Assembly: GCF_013267355.1 (NCBI RefSeq)
Contig: NZ_CP053985.1
Location: 7,021,907-7,085,906 of the forward strand
Direction: 5' to 3'
Origin: Achromobacter pestifer
GTDB lineage: Bacteria > Pseudomonadota > Gammaproteobacteria > Burkholderiales > Burkholderiaceae_B
DNA length: 64,000 nucleotides
Position 1 is the stretch's first letter. Every line of letters begins with the position of its first letter. The notes under the pieces are model-generated. The model saw nothing but the letters and a program-made list of their open reading frames with translations, ran no database searches and was not told where the DNA came from. Positions 16,987-24,630 of the stretch are shown piece after piece. A program made the position numbers and the translations under genes.

Positions 16987-17708
16987 TGCGTCCTCGGTTG
17001 TGACAGGTCTGCCAGCGCCGCTTCAGGGTCGCCGGCGGTCAGGTATTCCCACATGCGCTCGTAGATGCGGCCCGTGCCCACGGCGCGGGCCGCCGCCTCT
17101 TCGGGCGAGAGCGTGGGCGCGCCTTCGGCCAGGCCGGCCGAGCGCAATTGCCATTCGATGCGCGCCGCGTCCTCCAGATACCAGGTCAGCACCACCGCAT
17201 GCATCAGGGATTCGGCCGCCACCACCGCGCCGTTGCCACGCATGGCCACCGCGCGCGCCGCGCCCAGGGCCTGGGCCACGCCACGCGCCTGGGCATCGCT
17301 GCGTACCAGCTGCGGGTCGTCCCAGAGCGCCACGGCCGGAGAAAAATACGAGCCCATGCCGTGGCGCGGCTGCGGCGTCACGCGGGCCGAGGACAGCGTC
17401 ATGACCGTGGGCGGCATGGAACGCACCACCCCACCCACTTCGGGACGCATGCGGTAGATATGCTGGTGGATGCGGACCTCGCCCAGCACGCCTTCGGGCA
17501 GCTCGCCATGCACCGGCACCACCGTGCCCGCCTCGCCCGGCTCGATCAGCCCCATGGGCCGCGCCGCGCACACCAGGAAGTGGCCGGCGTCGAGCCGGCT
17601 GCTGCAATGGCCGTAGGCGTGGACCAGGCCGGCACGGGCCAGGCCGCGCGCCGCCACCCGCACCAGGGCTTCCTGGCCGGCGTCAACCTTCATCGGCACG
17701 GCGCTCAC
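16983..17708 (-). CDS. Class II aldolase/adducin-fold enzyme, possible ring-cleavage decarboxylase
   Basis: About 241 residues of the class II aldolase family: the AYGHCSSRLD start of the fold, HQHIYRMRPEVGGVV in place of the usual HTH metal pair, and RGNGAVVAAESLMHAVVLTWYLEDAARI in the C-terminal part. The GTG start at 17708 is preferred: GGAG stands eight bases before it, and the codon overlaps the preceding stop (GTGA). An ATG at 17693 is the alternative. Decarboxylases acting on carboxylated aromatic or ring-cleavage intermediates are known within this fold. Between a dioxygenase and a muconic semialdehyde dehydrogenase, decarboxylation of a carboxy-hydroxymuconic semialdehyde is a reasonable hypothesis; a true aldol cleavage is the alternative. 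Confidence 0.75.
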   Translation of the reverse strand: MSAVPMKVDAGQEALVRVAARGLARAGLVHAYGHCSSRLDAGHFLVCAARPMGLIEPGEAGTVVPVHGELPEGVLGEVRIHQHIYRMRPEVGGVVRSMPPTVMTLSSARVTPQPRHGMGSYFSPAVALWDDPQLVRSDAQARGVAQALGAARAVAMRGNGAVVAAESLMHAVVLTWYLEDAARIEWQLRSAGLAEGAPTLSPEEAAARAVGTGRIYERMWEYLTAGDPEAALADLSQPRTQ

Positions 17709-18568
17709 GTCTTGAACTCCGGGATGTCGGGCTTGGCGCCCCACATGCAGAACGAGGACGGCACGGCGGGAAAGCTGCGCGGACGATAGGTCTTCTCGTC
17801 TTCGGCGCTGATCAGGCGCACGCCGGTGGAGTATTCGTAGATCATGCCGTCGGGCCCATCGAAGTACAGGAACATCGCTCCCGACGTCGGATGCCGCCCC
17901 GGGCCGAAGCGGATCGGCACGTTCCATTCCTTCAGCTGATACCAGGCGCGCATGATGTCGTCGATGCTCTCGACCTGGTGGTTGATGTGCTGCACGCCCG
18001 GAAAGCTGGACGGGAACAGCGCGATCTTGTGGTGCACTTCGTCGATGCGCAGCAGCGGCGCTTCGCCGATGCGGTCGCTGACCCGCGCCGACAACAGGCC
18101 GGTCCAGAAGGCCTCGTCGCGCCGCGCGTCCAGCGTGCGCAGGCCGATGTGCGAAAAGCCCGTCACGCCGGCATCGCGGCTGGGAAAATAGCGGCGGCCG
18201 CTGTGATGCGGCGCGTGCACCAGCTCGATGCGGTTGCCGGAGGGGTCGACGAAGCTGAGAAAATCGCGCACGTAGCGCTGCTCGGCGTCCTCGCGCTTGC
18301 CCGCGGCGACCTGATAGCCGCTGCGCTCCAGCACCGCGCCGGCGTGCTCCAGCTCTTCGGGCGTATCCACCTCGAACGCCGTGGTGTGGTCGCGCGGATC
18401 GCCTTCGAAGTAGCACAGCGTGTGGTCGCGCGAGTCGGACTTGAAATAGACCGCGCCGTGCTCCTTGCGCGCCACTTCCAGCCCCAGCACCGCGGTCGCG
18501 TAGCGGACCGCGGATTCCAGGTCGCGGGTACCCAGCCGGACGTACCGGATGTCATGTAGCCGTATCAC
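17705..18568 (-). CDS. Type I extradiol (VOC-fold) ring-cleavage dioxygenase
   Basis: A 287-residue two-domain vicinal-oxygen-chelate protein. The N-terminal domain (RLHDIRYVRLGTRDLESAVRYA) is the structural copy. The C-terminal domain supplies the probable Fe(II) ligands: histidine in GFSHIGLRT, histidine in VQHINHQVE and glutamate in MIYEYSTG. The GTG at 18568 is chosen because GGAG lies nine bases upstream and the domain starts right after it. It is the first gene of the minus-strand operon and divergent from a GntR gene. Substrate is probably a catechol-type acid; protocatechuate is one option. Confidence 0.84.
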   Translation of the reverse strand: MIRLHDIRYVRLGTRDLESAVRYATAVLGLEVARKEHGAVYFKSDSRDHTLCYFEGDPRDHTTAFEVDTPEELEHAGAVLERSGYQVAAGKREDAEQRYVRDFLSFVDPSGNRIELVHAPHHSGRRYFPSRDAGVTGFSHIGLRTLDARRDEAFWTGLLSARVSDRIGEAPLLRIDEVHHKIALFPSSFPGVQHINHQVESIDDIMRAWYQLKEWNVPIRFGPGRHPTSGAMFLYFDGPDGMIYEYSTGVRLISAEDEKTYRPRSFPAVPSSFCMWGAKPDIPEFKT

Positions 18569-18646
18569 TGCTTGTCTCCAGGTTGCGCCTGCCGCCGGCT
18601 GCATGCCGGTCGTATTCGCGACGCTTTTTTCTACGATAAGCAGCAT

Positions 18647-18679
18647 AAATCTCGGCGTCAATAATTTTTATCGAGATTT
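18647..18679. promoter_or_regulatory. Inverted repeat in the dioxygenase/GntR divergent promoter
   Basis: AAATCTCG (18647-18654) and CGAGATTT (18672-18679) are perfect complements 17 bases apart, in the 137-base gap between the divergent genes and 27 bases before the GntR start. It is the best candidate operator for that GntR protein; the local sequence is markedly AT-rich. Confidence 0.5.
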
Positions 18680-18705
18680 TTTGGACGCAGTGATAAAGTA
18701 GCTCC

Positions 18706-19419
18706 ATGTCAGACGGCGCCACCCTCCCCCCGCTTGCCCATTCCGCCTCGGCCAACACCCTGGTCGGCGCGGCCTATGTCAACCTGCGCCGCGACATCAT
18801 CCAGGGTGTGCACCCGCCAGGCTCGCGGCTGCGGGTCGAGCATCTGAAGGACGATTACGGCGTGGGCGCGGGCACGCTGCGCGAAGCGCTGGCGCTGCTG
18901 GTGTCGGATGCGCTGGTCATCGCGCAAGGACAGCGCGGCTTCCACGTCACGCCGATCTCGCTGGAAGATTTCCGCGACATCACCGAGAACCGCGTGCTGC
19001 TCGAAACCCAGGCGTTGCGCCAGTCCATTGCGCTAGGCGACGACGACTGGGAAAGCGCGGTGCTCGCCGCCTTCCACCGCCTGAGCAAGGCCGAGCAGCG
19101 CCTGGCAGCCGACCCCGACACCCGCTTTGAAGAGTGGGAGCAGCGCAACCGCGAGTTCCACCGCGAACTGATCCGCGCCTGTCCCTCGCGCTGGCTGCAT
19201 CACTTCCTGGGCATCCTGTACCAGCAGGCCGAGCGCTACCGCCGCCTGACCGTCACGCGCAAACCCATTGCGCGCAACCTGGACGACGAGCACAAAGGCA
19301 TCCTGGACGCCACGCTGGCCCGCGATGCCGACCGCGCCTGTGACTTGCTGGCCGCTCACATCCGCCTGACCTACGACGCCGTGGCGCGCCTGCCGCCGGA
19401 TCTGTTCACGCGCGATTGA
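18706..19419 (+). CDS. GntR-family regulator, FCD (FadR-like) subfamily
   Basis: A 237-residue regulator. The N-terminal winged helix (about 20-90) contains NLRRDIIQGVHPPGSRLRVEHLKDDYGVGAGTLREAL and the wing RGFHVTPIS. The C-terminal all-helical FCD domain shows the metal-binding pattern, with RNREFHRELIRAC and a later HIRLTY histidine. Divergent from the dioxygenase-Liv operon, so it is probably its regulator, with an aromatic acid or ring-cleavage product as effector. No ribosome-binding site of good quality is seen before ATG 18706. Confidence 0.86.
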   Translation: MSDGATLPPLAHSASANTLVGAAYVNLRRDIIQGVHPPGSRLRVEHLKDDYGVGAGTLREALALLVSDALVIAQGQRGFHVTPISLEDFRDITENRVLLETQALRQSIALGDDDWESAVLAAFHRLSKAEQRLAADPDTRFEEWEQRNREFHRELIRACPSRWLHHFLGILYQQAERYRRLTVTRKPIARNLDDEHKGILDATLARDADRACDLLAAHIRLTYDAVARLPPDLFTRD

Positions 19420-19423
19420 AAAC

Positions 19424-19455
19424 CGCGCCAGTTGAAAAAAACCCACACTGGCGCG
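19424..19455 (+). terminator. Inverted repeat after the GntR gene
   Basis: CGCGCCAGT (19424-19432) and ACTGGCGCG (19447-19455) form a nine-base stem around a 14-base A-rich loop, five bases after the GntR stop. No T-run follows. Confidence 0.45.
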
Positions 19456-19556
19456 TGCTTACCCGTTGATTCGCCTACACCACTTCTATAGAATCTTCAA
19501 TTCGGGCCTCTGCCCATTACTTTTCCCCCACATCTCACACCACTGGGAGGCGCAAG

Positions 19557-19607
19557 ATGATGAATCCGCATACCGCCATCCCGCGCGTGTCTCCGCGACG
19601 CCGTTAA
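19557..19607 (+). CDS. Putative 16-residue leader peptide upstream of the ABC exporter
   Basis: A perfect ribosome-binding site GGGAGG (19545-19550) stands six bases before ATG 19557. The short frame encodes MMNPHTAIPRVSPRRR and stops at TAA 19605-19607. The end is rich in proline and arginine (IPRVSPRRR). A strong hairpin overlaps its last codons and stop, and the next gene is an ABC exporter 163 bases on that itself lacks a good ribosome-binding site. The arrangement resembles translation-controlled leader peptides, where ribosome stalling changes downstream RNA folding. No product of this kind is known to me from this genus; the call rests on the Shine-Dalgarno site and the hairpin. Confidence 0.45.
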   Translation: MMNPHTAIPRVSPRRR

Positions 19608-19623
19608 GTCGTCGCCCGCGCGG
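19581..19623 (+). promoter_or_regulatory. Long hairpin overlapping the leader peptide stop codon
   Basis: Outer arms CCGCGCG (19581-19587) and CGCGCGG (19617-19623), inner arms GCGACG (19595-19600) and CGTCGC (19610-19615), nine-base loop containing the TAA stop. A ribosome ending or stalling on the leader would disrupt this fold. The rest of the gap (19624-19770) holds a second weak repeat, TCGCT (19629-19633)/AGCGA (19646-19650), and nothing else recognised. Confidence 0.5.
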
Positions 19624-19770
19624 ACCCATCGCTGGATGCCTATCTAGCGACTGGTCCTCCGTGCCCGCCCCAAAAATCTAAACGCAATCGCCCGCGCCTC
19701 GCTGCGCAGGCCGTTCCTTCCTCTTTCTACACAAGGACTCCCGGCGTCCTGGTGCCGCCGGGCCATTGCA

Positions 19771-21657
19771 ATGGCTAGAAAAAAAATCGATCTACGAGGG
19801 CAGACCTTCAAGGATGTCCTGGGCTTTACCTTCCGCCATTGGCGCGCGCAGCCCTGGCGTACCTCCGGCATCATCGTGCTCGCCCTGCTGTCGGCGTTGA
19901 CCGATGTGCTGACGCCGCTGTACGCCGGCAAACTGGTTGACGCCGTGGCCTCGGGCGCGGCCGGCGACGAAATCGTCTGGAGCGCGGCCATCACCGCATT
20001 CTGGCTGCTGATCGCGCTGGGCATCGGCGGCACGCTGCTGCGCCAGGCCATATTCCAGAACATCATCACCTTCACGCTGAAGATGATGAACGGAATCGTG
20101 TCCAACGCGTTCTACCGCGTGCAGCGCTTTTCCACGGATTGGCACGCCAACAGCTTCGCCGGCTCCACGGTGCGCAAGGTCACGCGCGGCATGTGGGCGG
20201 TGGACATCCTGAACGACACGCTGCTGATCGCGCTGCTGCCTTCGGTCGTGATGCTGGTGGGCGCCACCGCCCTGCTGGGCGCGCACTGGCCCATCATGGG
20301 CCTGGTGGTGGGCCTGGGCTCGGTGCTGTACATCGCCGTGACCGCGGCGCTGTCGCTGGGCTATGTTGCCCCGGCGGCGCGTCTGGGCAACGCCTGGGAC
20401 ACGCGCATGGGCGGCGCTTTGGCCGACGCCGTCAGCTGCAATGCGGTCGTCAAGACCTTCGGCGCCGAAGAACGCGAAGAAGTCAGGCTGGACCGCGTGG
20501 TCGACAAATGGCGCCGCCGCACCCGCCGCACCTGGATCCGCGGCACGATCAACGGCGGCATCCAGGGCGCGATGCTGGTCGCCATGCAGGCGGGCATCCT
20601 GGGCGCGTCGCTGCTGCTGTGGTCGCGCGGCCAGGCCAGCGTGGGCGACATCACCTTCGCCCTCACGATGTTCTTCATGCTGCAGGGCTACCTGCGCGAC
20701 GTGGGCATGCACATCCGCAACCTGCAGCGTTCGGTCAACGACATGGAAGAATTGGTCGCGCTGGAAAAGCAGCCGCTGGGCGTGGACGACCGGCCTGGCG
20801 CGAGCGAGCTGCGCGTCACGGCCGGCGAGATCCGCTTCGAGGACGTGACGTTCCGCTATGGCGCGCACGACAAGGCGTTGTACGACCATTTCTCGGTGCG
20901 CATCGCGCCGGGCGAACGGGTCGGCCTGGTCGGCCATTCGGGCTCGGGCAAGACCACGTTCATCAAGCTGATCCAGCGCTTGTATGACGTGAACGACGGC
21001 CGCATCACGATCGACGGGCAGGACATCGCCCAAGCACGCCAGGCGTCCTTGCGCAGCCAGATCGCCATCGTGCAGCAGGAGCCGGTGCTGTTCCACCGCA
21101 CGCTGGCGGAGAACATCGCCTATGCCCGCCCCGGCGCCACGCAGGCCGAGATCGAGCAGGCGGCGCGGCTGGCCAGCGCCCATGACTTCATCATGGCGCT
21201 GCCCAAGGGCTACGACACGCTGGTCGGCGAACGCGGCGTCAAGCTGTCGGGCGGCGAACGCCAGCGCGTGGCCCTGGCCCGCGCCTTCCTGGCCGATGCG
21301 CCCATCCTGATCCTGGACGAAGCCACGTCCAGCCTGGACAGCGAAAGCGAGGTGCTGATCCAGCAGGCCATGGACCGCCTGATGGTGGGCCGCACGACGC
21401 TGGTGGTGGCGCACCGCCTGTCCACGGTGCGCGCGCTGGACCGCCTGCTGGTGATGGACCGCGGCCGCATCATCGAGGAAGGTAGCCACGATGCGCTGAT
21501 CCGTCTGAAAGGCGGACTGTACCGGCGCCTGTTCGAACGCCAGGCGCTGGAACTGACCAAGGGCCTGACGCAGTCGGAACTGCTGGAAGACGGCGCGATT
21601 CCGCCGCAGCCGAAGGACGAAGAGACGGACGAGTCCTCTTACGCCTACGCCAAGTAA
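19771..21657 (+). CDS. ABC exporter, fused permease-ATPase (MsbA/multidrug type)
   Basis: A 628-residue half-transporter. The N-terminal membrane domain has about six helices (residues 35-330, for example TSGIIVLALLSALTDVLTPLYAGKL in two segments). The C-terminal ATPase has Walker A GHSGSGKTT (about 391-399), Q-loop QQEPVLF, signature KLSGGERQRVALARA, Walker B ILILDEATSSLD and the switch histidine in VVAHRLS. A charged tail (EETDESSYAYAK) follows. It must work as a homodimer or with a partner elsewhere. It stands alone behind a possible leader peptide. Substrate (lipid, peptide, drug) cannot be read from sequence. Confidence 0.88.
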   Translation: MARKKIDLRGQTFKDVLGFTFRHWRAQPWRTSGIIVLALLSALTDVLTPLYAGKLVDAVASGAAGDEIVWSAAITAFWLLIALGIGGTLLRQAIFQNIITFTLKMMNGIVSNAFYRVQRFSTDWHANSFAGSTVRKVTRGMWAVDILNDTLLIALLPSVVMLVGATALLGAHWPIMGLVVGLGSVLYIAVTAALSLGYVAPAARLGNAWDTRMGGALADAVSCNAVVKTFGAEEREEVRLDRVVDKWRRRTRRTWIRGTINGGIQGAMLVAMQAGILGASLLLWSRGQASVGDITFALTMFFMLQGYLRDVGMHIRNLQRSVNDMEELVALEKQPLGVDDRPGASELRVTAGEIRFEDVTFRYGAHDKALYDHFSVRIAPGERVGLVGHSGSGKTTFIKLIQRLYDVNDGRITIDGQDIAQARQASLRSQIAIVQQEPVLFHRTLAENIAYARPGATQAEIEQAARLASAHDFIMALPKGYDTLVGERGVKLSGGERQRVALARAFLADAPILILDEATSSLDSESEVLIQQAMDRLMVGRTTLVVAHRLSTVRALDRLLVMDRGRIIEEGSHDALIRLKGGLYRRLFERQALELTKGLTQSELLEDGAIPPQPKDEETDESSYAYAK

Positions 21658-21707
21658 GCCTGACCGCTGGTTCCGCGGCGCAAGCCGCGGGGCCGGCGGC
21701 TCAGGCT
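21657..21707. terminator. Bidirectional terminator-like cruciform between ABC exporter and LysE gene
   Basis: Inner stem CCGCGGC (21673-21679)/GCCGCGG (21684-21690) closes a GCAA tetraloop; outer arms AGCCTGA (21657-21663) and TCAGGCT (21701-21707) are exact complements. The outer arms include the last base of the ABC exporter stop and the stop codon of the converging LysE-family gene. Confidence 0.6.
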
Positions 21708-22333
21708 GGCCGCTGGGCCACGGTCAGGCGCAGGCCGAAACCGATCAACGCCAGCCCGAACACCCGGCTCTGGATCTTCTGCGCCCGCGGGCTGGCCGAC
21801 ATCCAGCGCCCCACCGCCCCGCCCGCCAACGCGCACAGCACGTCCAGCGCCAGGCCCAGGCTGACCAGGATCACGCCCAGCACAGCGAACTGCTGGCCTA
21901 TCGGGCCCTGGGCGGGCGACACGAATTGCGGCAGCAGCACCGAGCAGAACAGCAGGGCCTTGGGATTGAGCACATTGGTCAGCACGCCGCTCAATAGCGC
22001 CGGCCCCAGCCCCGCGCCGCTCGCGGGCGCCTGTCCGGTGGCGTCGTAGGAAACCGGTCCCGCGCGCAACAGCCGCACTCCCAACCAGACCAGATAGCAA
22101 CCGCCCACCGTGCGCGCCGCATCGAATGCCCAGGGATGGGTCTTGAACAGCGCCGCCAGTCCCAGCGCGGCCAGGGTCACGTGCGCGGCCCGCGCAATGG
22201 CCAGCCCCGCGGCCACCGCCAGCGCCTGCCCCCTGCCACGCAGCACGCCGGTCTCCAGCAGCAAGATCATGTCGGGTCCCGGCACCACGTAGACGATCAG
22301 CAAGGCCCCTAGAAACATCGCCATATCCGCCAT
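21701..22333 (-). CDS. LysE/RhtB-family amino-acid exporter
   Basis: A 210-residue membrane protein with about six helices and the family's hallmark N-terminal segment VYVVPGPDMILLLETGVLRGRGQAL, plus NPKALLFCSVLLPQFV. ATG 22333 is chosen because AGGAG stands about eight bases upstream and the first helix begins directly. It is divergent from an Lrp/AsnC regulator, the usual pairing for amino-acid exporters induced by their substrate. Which amino acid is exported is unknown. Confidence 0.88.
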   Translation of the reverse strand: MADMAMFLGALLIVYVVPGPDMILLLETGVLRGRGQALAVAAGLAIARAAHVTLAALGLAALFKTHPWAFDAARTVGGCYLVWLGVRLLRAGPVSYDATGQAPASGAGLGPALLSGVLTNVLNPKALLFCSVLLPQFVSPAQGPIGQQFAVLGVILVSLGLALDVLCALAGGAVGRWMSASPRAQKIQSRVFGLALIGFGLRLTVAQRPA

Positions 22334-22422
22334 TTCCCCGCTCCTTTTCATCCTGTCCCAGGCGATCATTCTAGGAAAACGGGGCTGGCATGTGCATCCT
22401 ATTCATGCCATTGGATTTATGA

Positions 22423-22445
22423 TGATTGGCATATTCCACCAATCA
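22423..22445. promoter_or_regulatory. Inverted repeat in the LysE/Lrp divergent promoter
   Basis: TGATTGG (22423-22429) and CCAATCA (22439-22445) are exact complements nine bases apart, in an AT-rich stretch between the exporter and the Lrp-type gene. Probable binding site for that regulator. Confidence 0.5.
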
Positions 22446-22466
22446 AACGAACCAAATCCTAACTCA

Positions 22467-22949
22467 ATGCCAAAACGCGAATTGGATGCCTACGACCGCC
22501 GCATCCTCGAAGCCCTGCAGCAGAACGGCCGGCTGACCAATGTGGAACTCGCCGAACAGATCGGCCTGTCCCCTTCGCCTTGCCTGCGGCGGGTGCGGCT
22601 GCTGGAAGAAGCCGGCGTCATCCAGGGCTACGAAGCCCGTCTGGCGCCGGACGAAGTCGGCCTGGGCCTGACCGTCTTCGTCGGCATCAAGGTGGAGCGG
22701 CACCACGAACGCGACTCTGCCCTGTTCCGCGAGGAAGTCAGCACATTGCCGGAAGTCATTGCCGCGCATCTGGTGTCGGGCGAATCCGACTTTCTGCTGC
22801 AGGTCGTGGTGCCCGACCTGCGCGCCTACGAGCGCTTCCTGCTGGGCACGCTATTGAAGCTGCCAGGCGTGAAGGACATACGCAGCAACTTCGCGATCCA
22901 GACCGTCAAGCCGCAAAGTCCGCTGCCGCTGGACCATCTGGCGAAGTAA
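22467..22949 (+). CDS. Lrp/AsnC-family transcriptional regulator
   Basis: A 160-residue regulator: LDAYDRRILEALQQNGRLTNVELAEQIGLSPSPCLRRVRLLEEAGVIQGY forms the N-terminal helix-turn-helix (about 6-56). The C-terminal RAM domain follows, with VFVGIKVERH and GESDFLLQVVVPDLRAYERFL. ATG 22467 is used, since upstream in-frame residues are not family-like and overlap the operator. It is expected to sense an amino acid and switch on the divergent LysE-type exporter. Confidence 0.9.
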   Translation: MPKRELDAYDRRILEALQQNGRLTNVELAEQIGLSPSPCLRRVRLLEEAGVIQGYEARLAPDEVGLGLTVFVGIKVERHHERDSALFREEVSTLPEVIAAHLVSGESDFLLQVVVPDLRAYERFLLGTLLKLPGVKDIRSNFAIQTVKPQSPLPLDHLAK

Positions 22950-22980
22950 GCGCGCCGCACTCGCGTTCGCGAGGACGGGT

Positions 22981-23655
22981 TCAAGCCATCGCCGCCGCGG
23001 CCCGCTCCACCGCCTGCGAGCGGCGCTCGAAGCGCGCCTGCGACATCTCCAGATAACGCTGCACCACGGCCGGCTCCGAGGTCTTGGGCGTGCCTCCAGG
23101 AAACGGCGGCTTGGGGTCGTATTCGATCTGCAGCTGGATCAGCTTGGCGACGTCCTCGCCGCACAGGTCCGCCACCACCTTCAACCCCATGTCGATACCA
23201 GAGGTCACGCCGCCGGCGGTGTACAGCTTGCCGTCCACGCACATGCGCTCGTCGCTGGGAATGGCGCCGAAGCGCGACAGCAGTTCGCGCGCACGCCAAT
23301 GGCTGGAAGCGCGCCGGCCGCGCAGCAATCCGGCCGCGCCCAGCAGCAGCGAACCGGTGCAGATGCCGAACACATAGCTCGCCGCCAGCCCCTGCGCGCG
23401 CGTGAACGCTACCCAGTCGGCGTCGACAATGGCATCATCCGTGCCCGGCCCGCCTGGCACCACCAGCAGATCGCAGGGCGGCGCCGATGCGATGGTCTGC
23501 GTGGGCACGAAACATAACCCGCGATCGCTGCGCACCGGATCGCGCGTTTTTGCGACAAAATCCACGGTGAAGCCCGGCGCGTTCGCCAGCACTTCGTACG
23601 GCCCGGTCATATCCAGCTGGGTCAGCCCCTCGAACAAGAGAAAATTCGCATGCAT
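22981..23655 (-). CDS. DJ-1/PfpI-family protein, isonitrile hydratase-like
   Basis: A 224-residue class I glutamine amidotransferase-like protein. It begins HANFLLFEGLTQLDMTGPYEVLA, contains LLVVPGGPGTDD and the nucleophile cysteine in VFGICTGSLLLGAAGLL (about residue 99), followed by SSHWRARELL and AGGVTSGIDMGLKV. This pattern matches the isonitrile hydratase (InhA) branch and also the sensor domain of GlxA-type regulators, one of which is encoded divergently. Hydrolysis of an isonitrile or a related small molecule is possible; the native substrate is unknown. Confidence 0.82.
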   Translation of the reverse strand: MHANFLLFEGLTQLDMTGPYEVLANAPGFTVDFVAKTRDPVRSDRGLCFVPTQTIASAPPCDLLVVPGGPGTDDAIVDADWVAFTRAQGLAASYVFGICTGSLLLGAAGLLRGRRASSHWRARELLSRFGAIPSDERMCVDGKLYTAGGVTSGIDMGLKVVADLCGEDVAKLIQLQIEYDPKPPFPGGTPKTSEPAVVQRYLEMSQARFERRSQAVERAAAAMA

Positions 23656-23721
23656 GACGATGCTCCGTTAGAAACGACGACTTCCAGCATAGGCGGACGC
23701 GCCAGGACGCGCGCGCCAAAT

Positions 23722-24621
23722 ATGGCGCCAGATGCGCCACTGCGCGTGCTGTTCGTCCTGTACGACGGCTTCCAGCCGCTGGATCTGGCCGGCCCCTGGC
23801 AGGCCTTCAGTTCGGCCAACGAGGAAGCCGGCCGCACGCTCTACCGCCTGGGCACCATCGCCGCCACGCCGCTGGTTTCCACCTGGGAACAGGGCCTGCG
23901 CATGCAGGTGGATGGCACCTTTGCCGACGATGGCGACGAGCCCCTGGACATGATGTTCGTTCCCGGCGGCCCCGGGGCGGATCTCGCGGGCGCCCATGCC
24001 GAGACGCGCGCCTGGCTGCGCCACCGCGACGCGGACGCCGGGCGCACCTGCAGCGTATGCACCGGCGCCTTCGTGCTGGCCGCGGCCGGCCTGCTGGACG
24101 GCCGCGCCGTCACCACCCACTGGCGTTCGGCCGACCGGCTGCGCCAGCTTCACCCCGCCCTGCGTGTCGAAGACGACCGCATCTACATCGAAAGCGGCAA
24201 GTACTGGACCTCTGCCGGCGTCACCGCCGGCATCGACCTGGCGCTGGCGCTGATCGAACGCGACTTCGGCGCGGACCTGTCGCAGCGGGTCGCGCGCCGG
24301 CTGGTGGTCTTCATGCGCCGCAACGGCGACCAGCGCCAGTACAGCCAGGCGCTGCGCTTGCAGGACCGCGTGGCCGCGCCGTTCCGGGATCTGGTGGAAA
24401 AAATCGAGGCGCAGCTGTCGGCGCGCTGGTCGGTCGACGACATGGCCGACGCCTGCCAGATGTCGCGCCGCACCTTCCAGCGCAAATTCGCCGCGCATTT
24501 CGGCGTGGCGCCCACGGAAGTGCTCAAGCGCCTGCGCCTGGAGCGGGCGCAGGCGCTGGCGGCGTCCGGCAAGATGTCCAGGAAGGAAATGGCGCGACTG
24601 GATCAAGCGCTTGCCGGCTAG
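23722..24621 (+). CDS. GlxA-like AraC-family regulator, shortened C-terminus
   Basis: A 299-residue protein: DJ-1-like domain (LRVLFVLYDGFQPLDLAGPWQAF, FVPGGPGAD, CSVCTGAFVLAAAGLLDGR) followed by an AraC DNA-binding region. The first helix-turn-helix is complete (WSVDDMADACQMSRRTFQRKFAAHFG). The second is cut: after LERAQALAASGK only 14 residues remain, and the usual stretch of about 25-30 residues with a GF...HFSRAF-type motif is missing. The stop lies in the centre of a 22-base perfect palindrome shared with the converging SDR gene. ATG 23722 is chosen as it begins the domain; an upstream ATG at 23650 would overlap the divergent DJ-1 gene. DNA binding may be impaired. Confidence 0.78.
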   Translation: MAPDAPLRVLFVLYDGFQPLDLAGPWQAFSSANEEAGRTLYRLGTIAATPLVSTWEQGLRMQVDGTFADDGDEPLDMMFVPGGPGADLAGAHAETRAWLRHRDADAGRTCSVCTGAFVLAAAGLLDGRAVTTHWRSADRLRQLHPALRVEDDRIYIESGKYWTSAGVTAGIDLALALIERDFGADLSQRVARRLVVFMRRNGDQRQYSQALRLQDRVAAPFRDLVEKIEAQLSARWSVDDMADACQMSRRTFQRKFAAHFGVAPTEVLKRLRLERAQALAASGKMSRKEMARLDQALAG

Positions 24622-24630
24622 CCGGCAAGC
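24609..24630. terminator. Perfect 22-bp palindrome spanning two converging stop codons
   Basis: GCTTGCCGGC (24609-24618), centre TA, then the exact complement (24621-24630). The central CTAG provides the stop codons of both the GlxA-like gene (plus) and the SDR gene (minus), so both proteins end LAG. It probably acts as a bidirectional transcription stop. Confidence 0.65.

Noticed and set aside
24609..24630. Inversion or recombination site that truncated the GlxA gene
   Set aside because: A second perfect CTAG-centred palindrome occurs between converging genes at 45783, so a bidirectional terminator is the simpler explanation.
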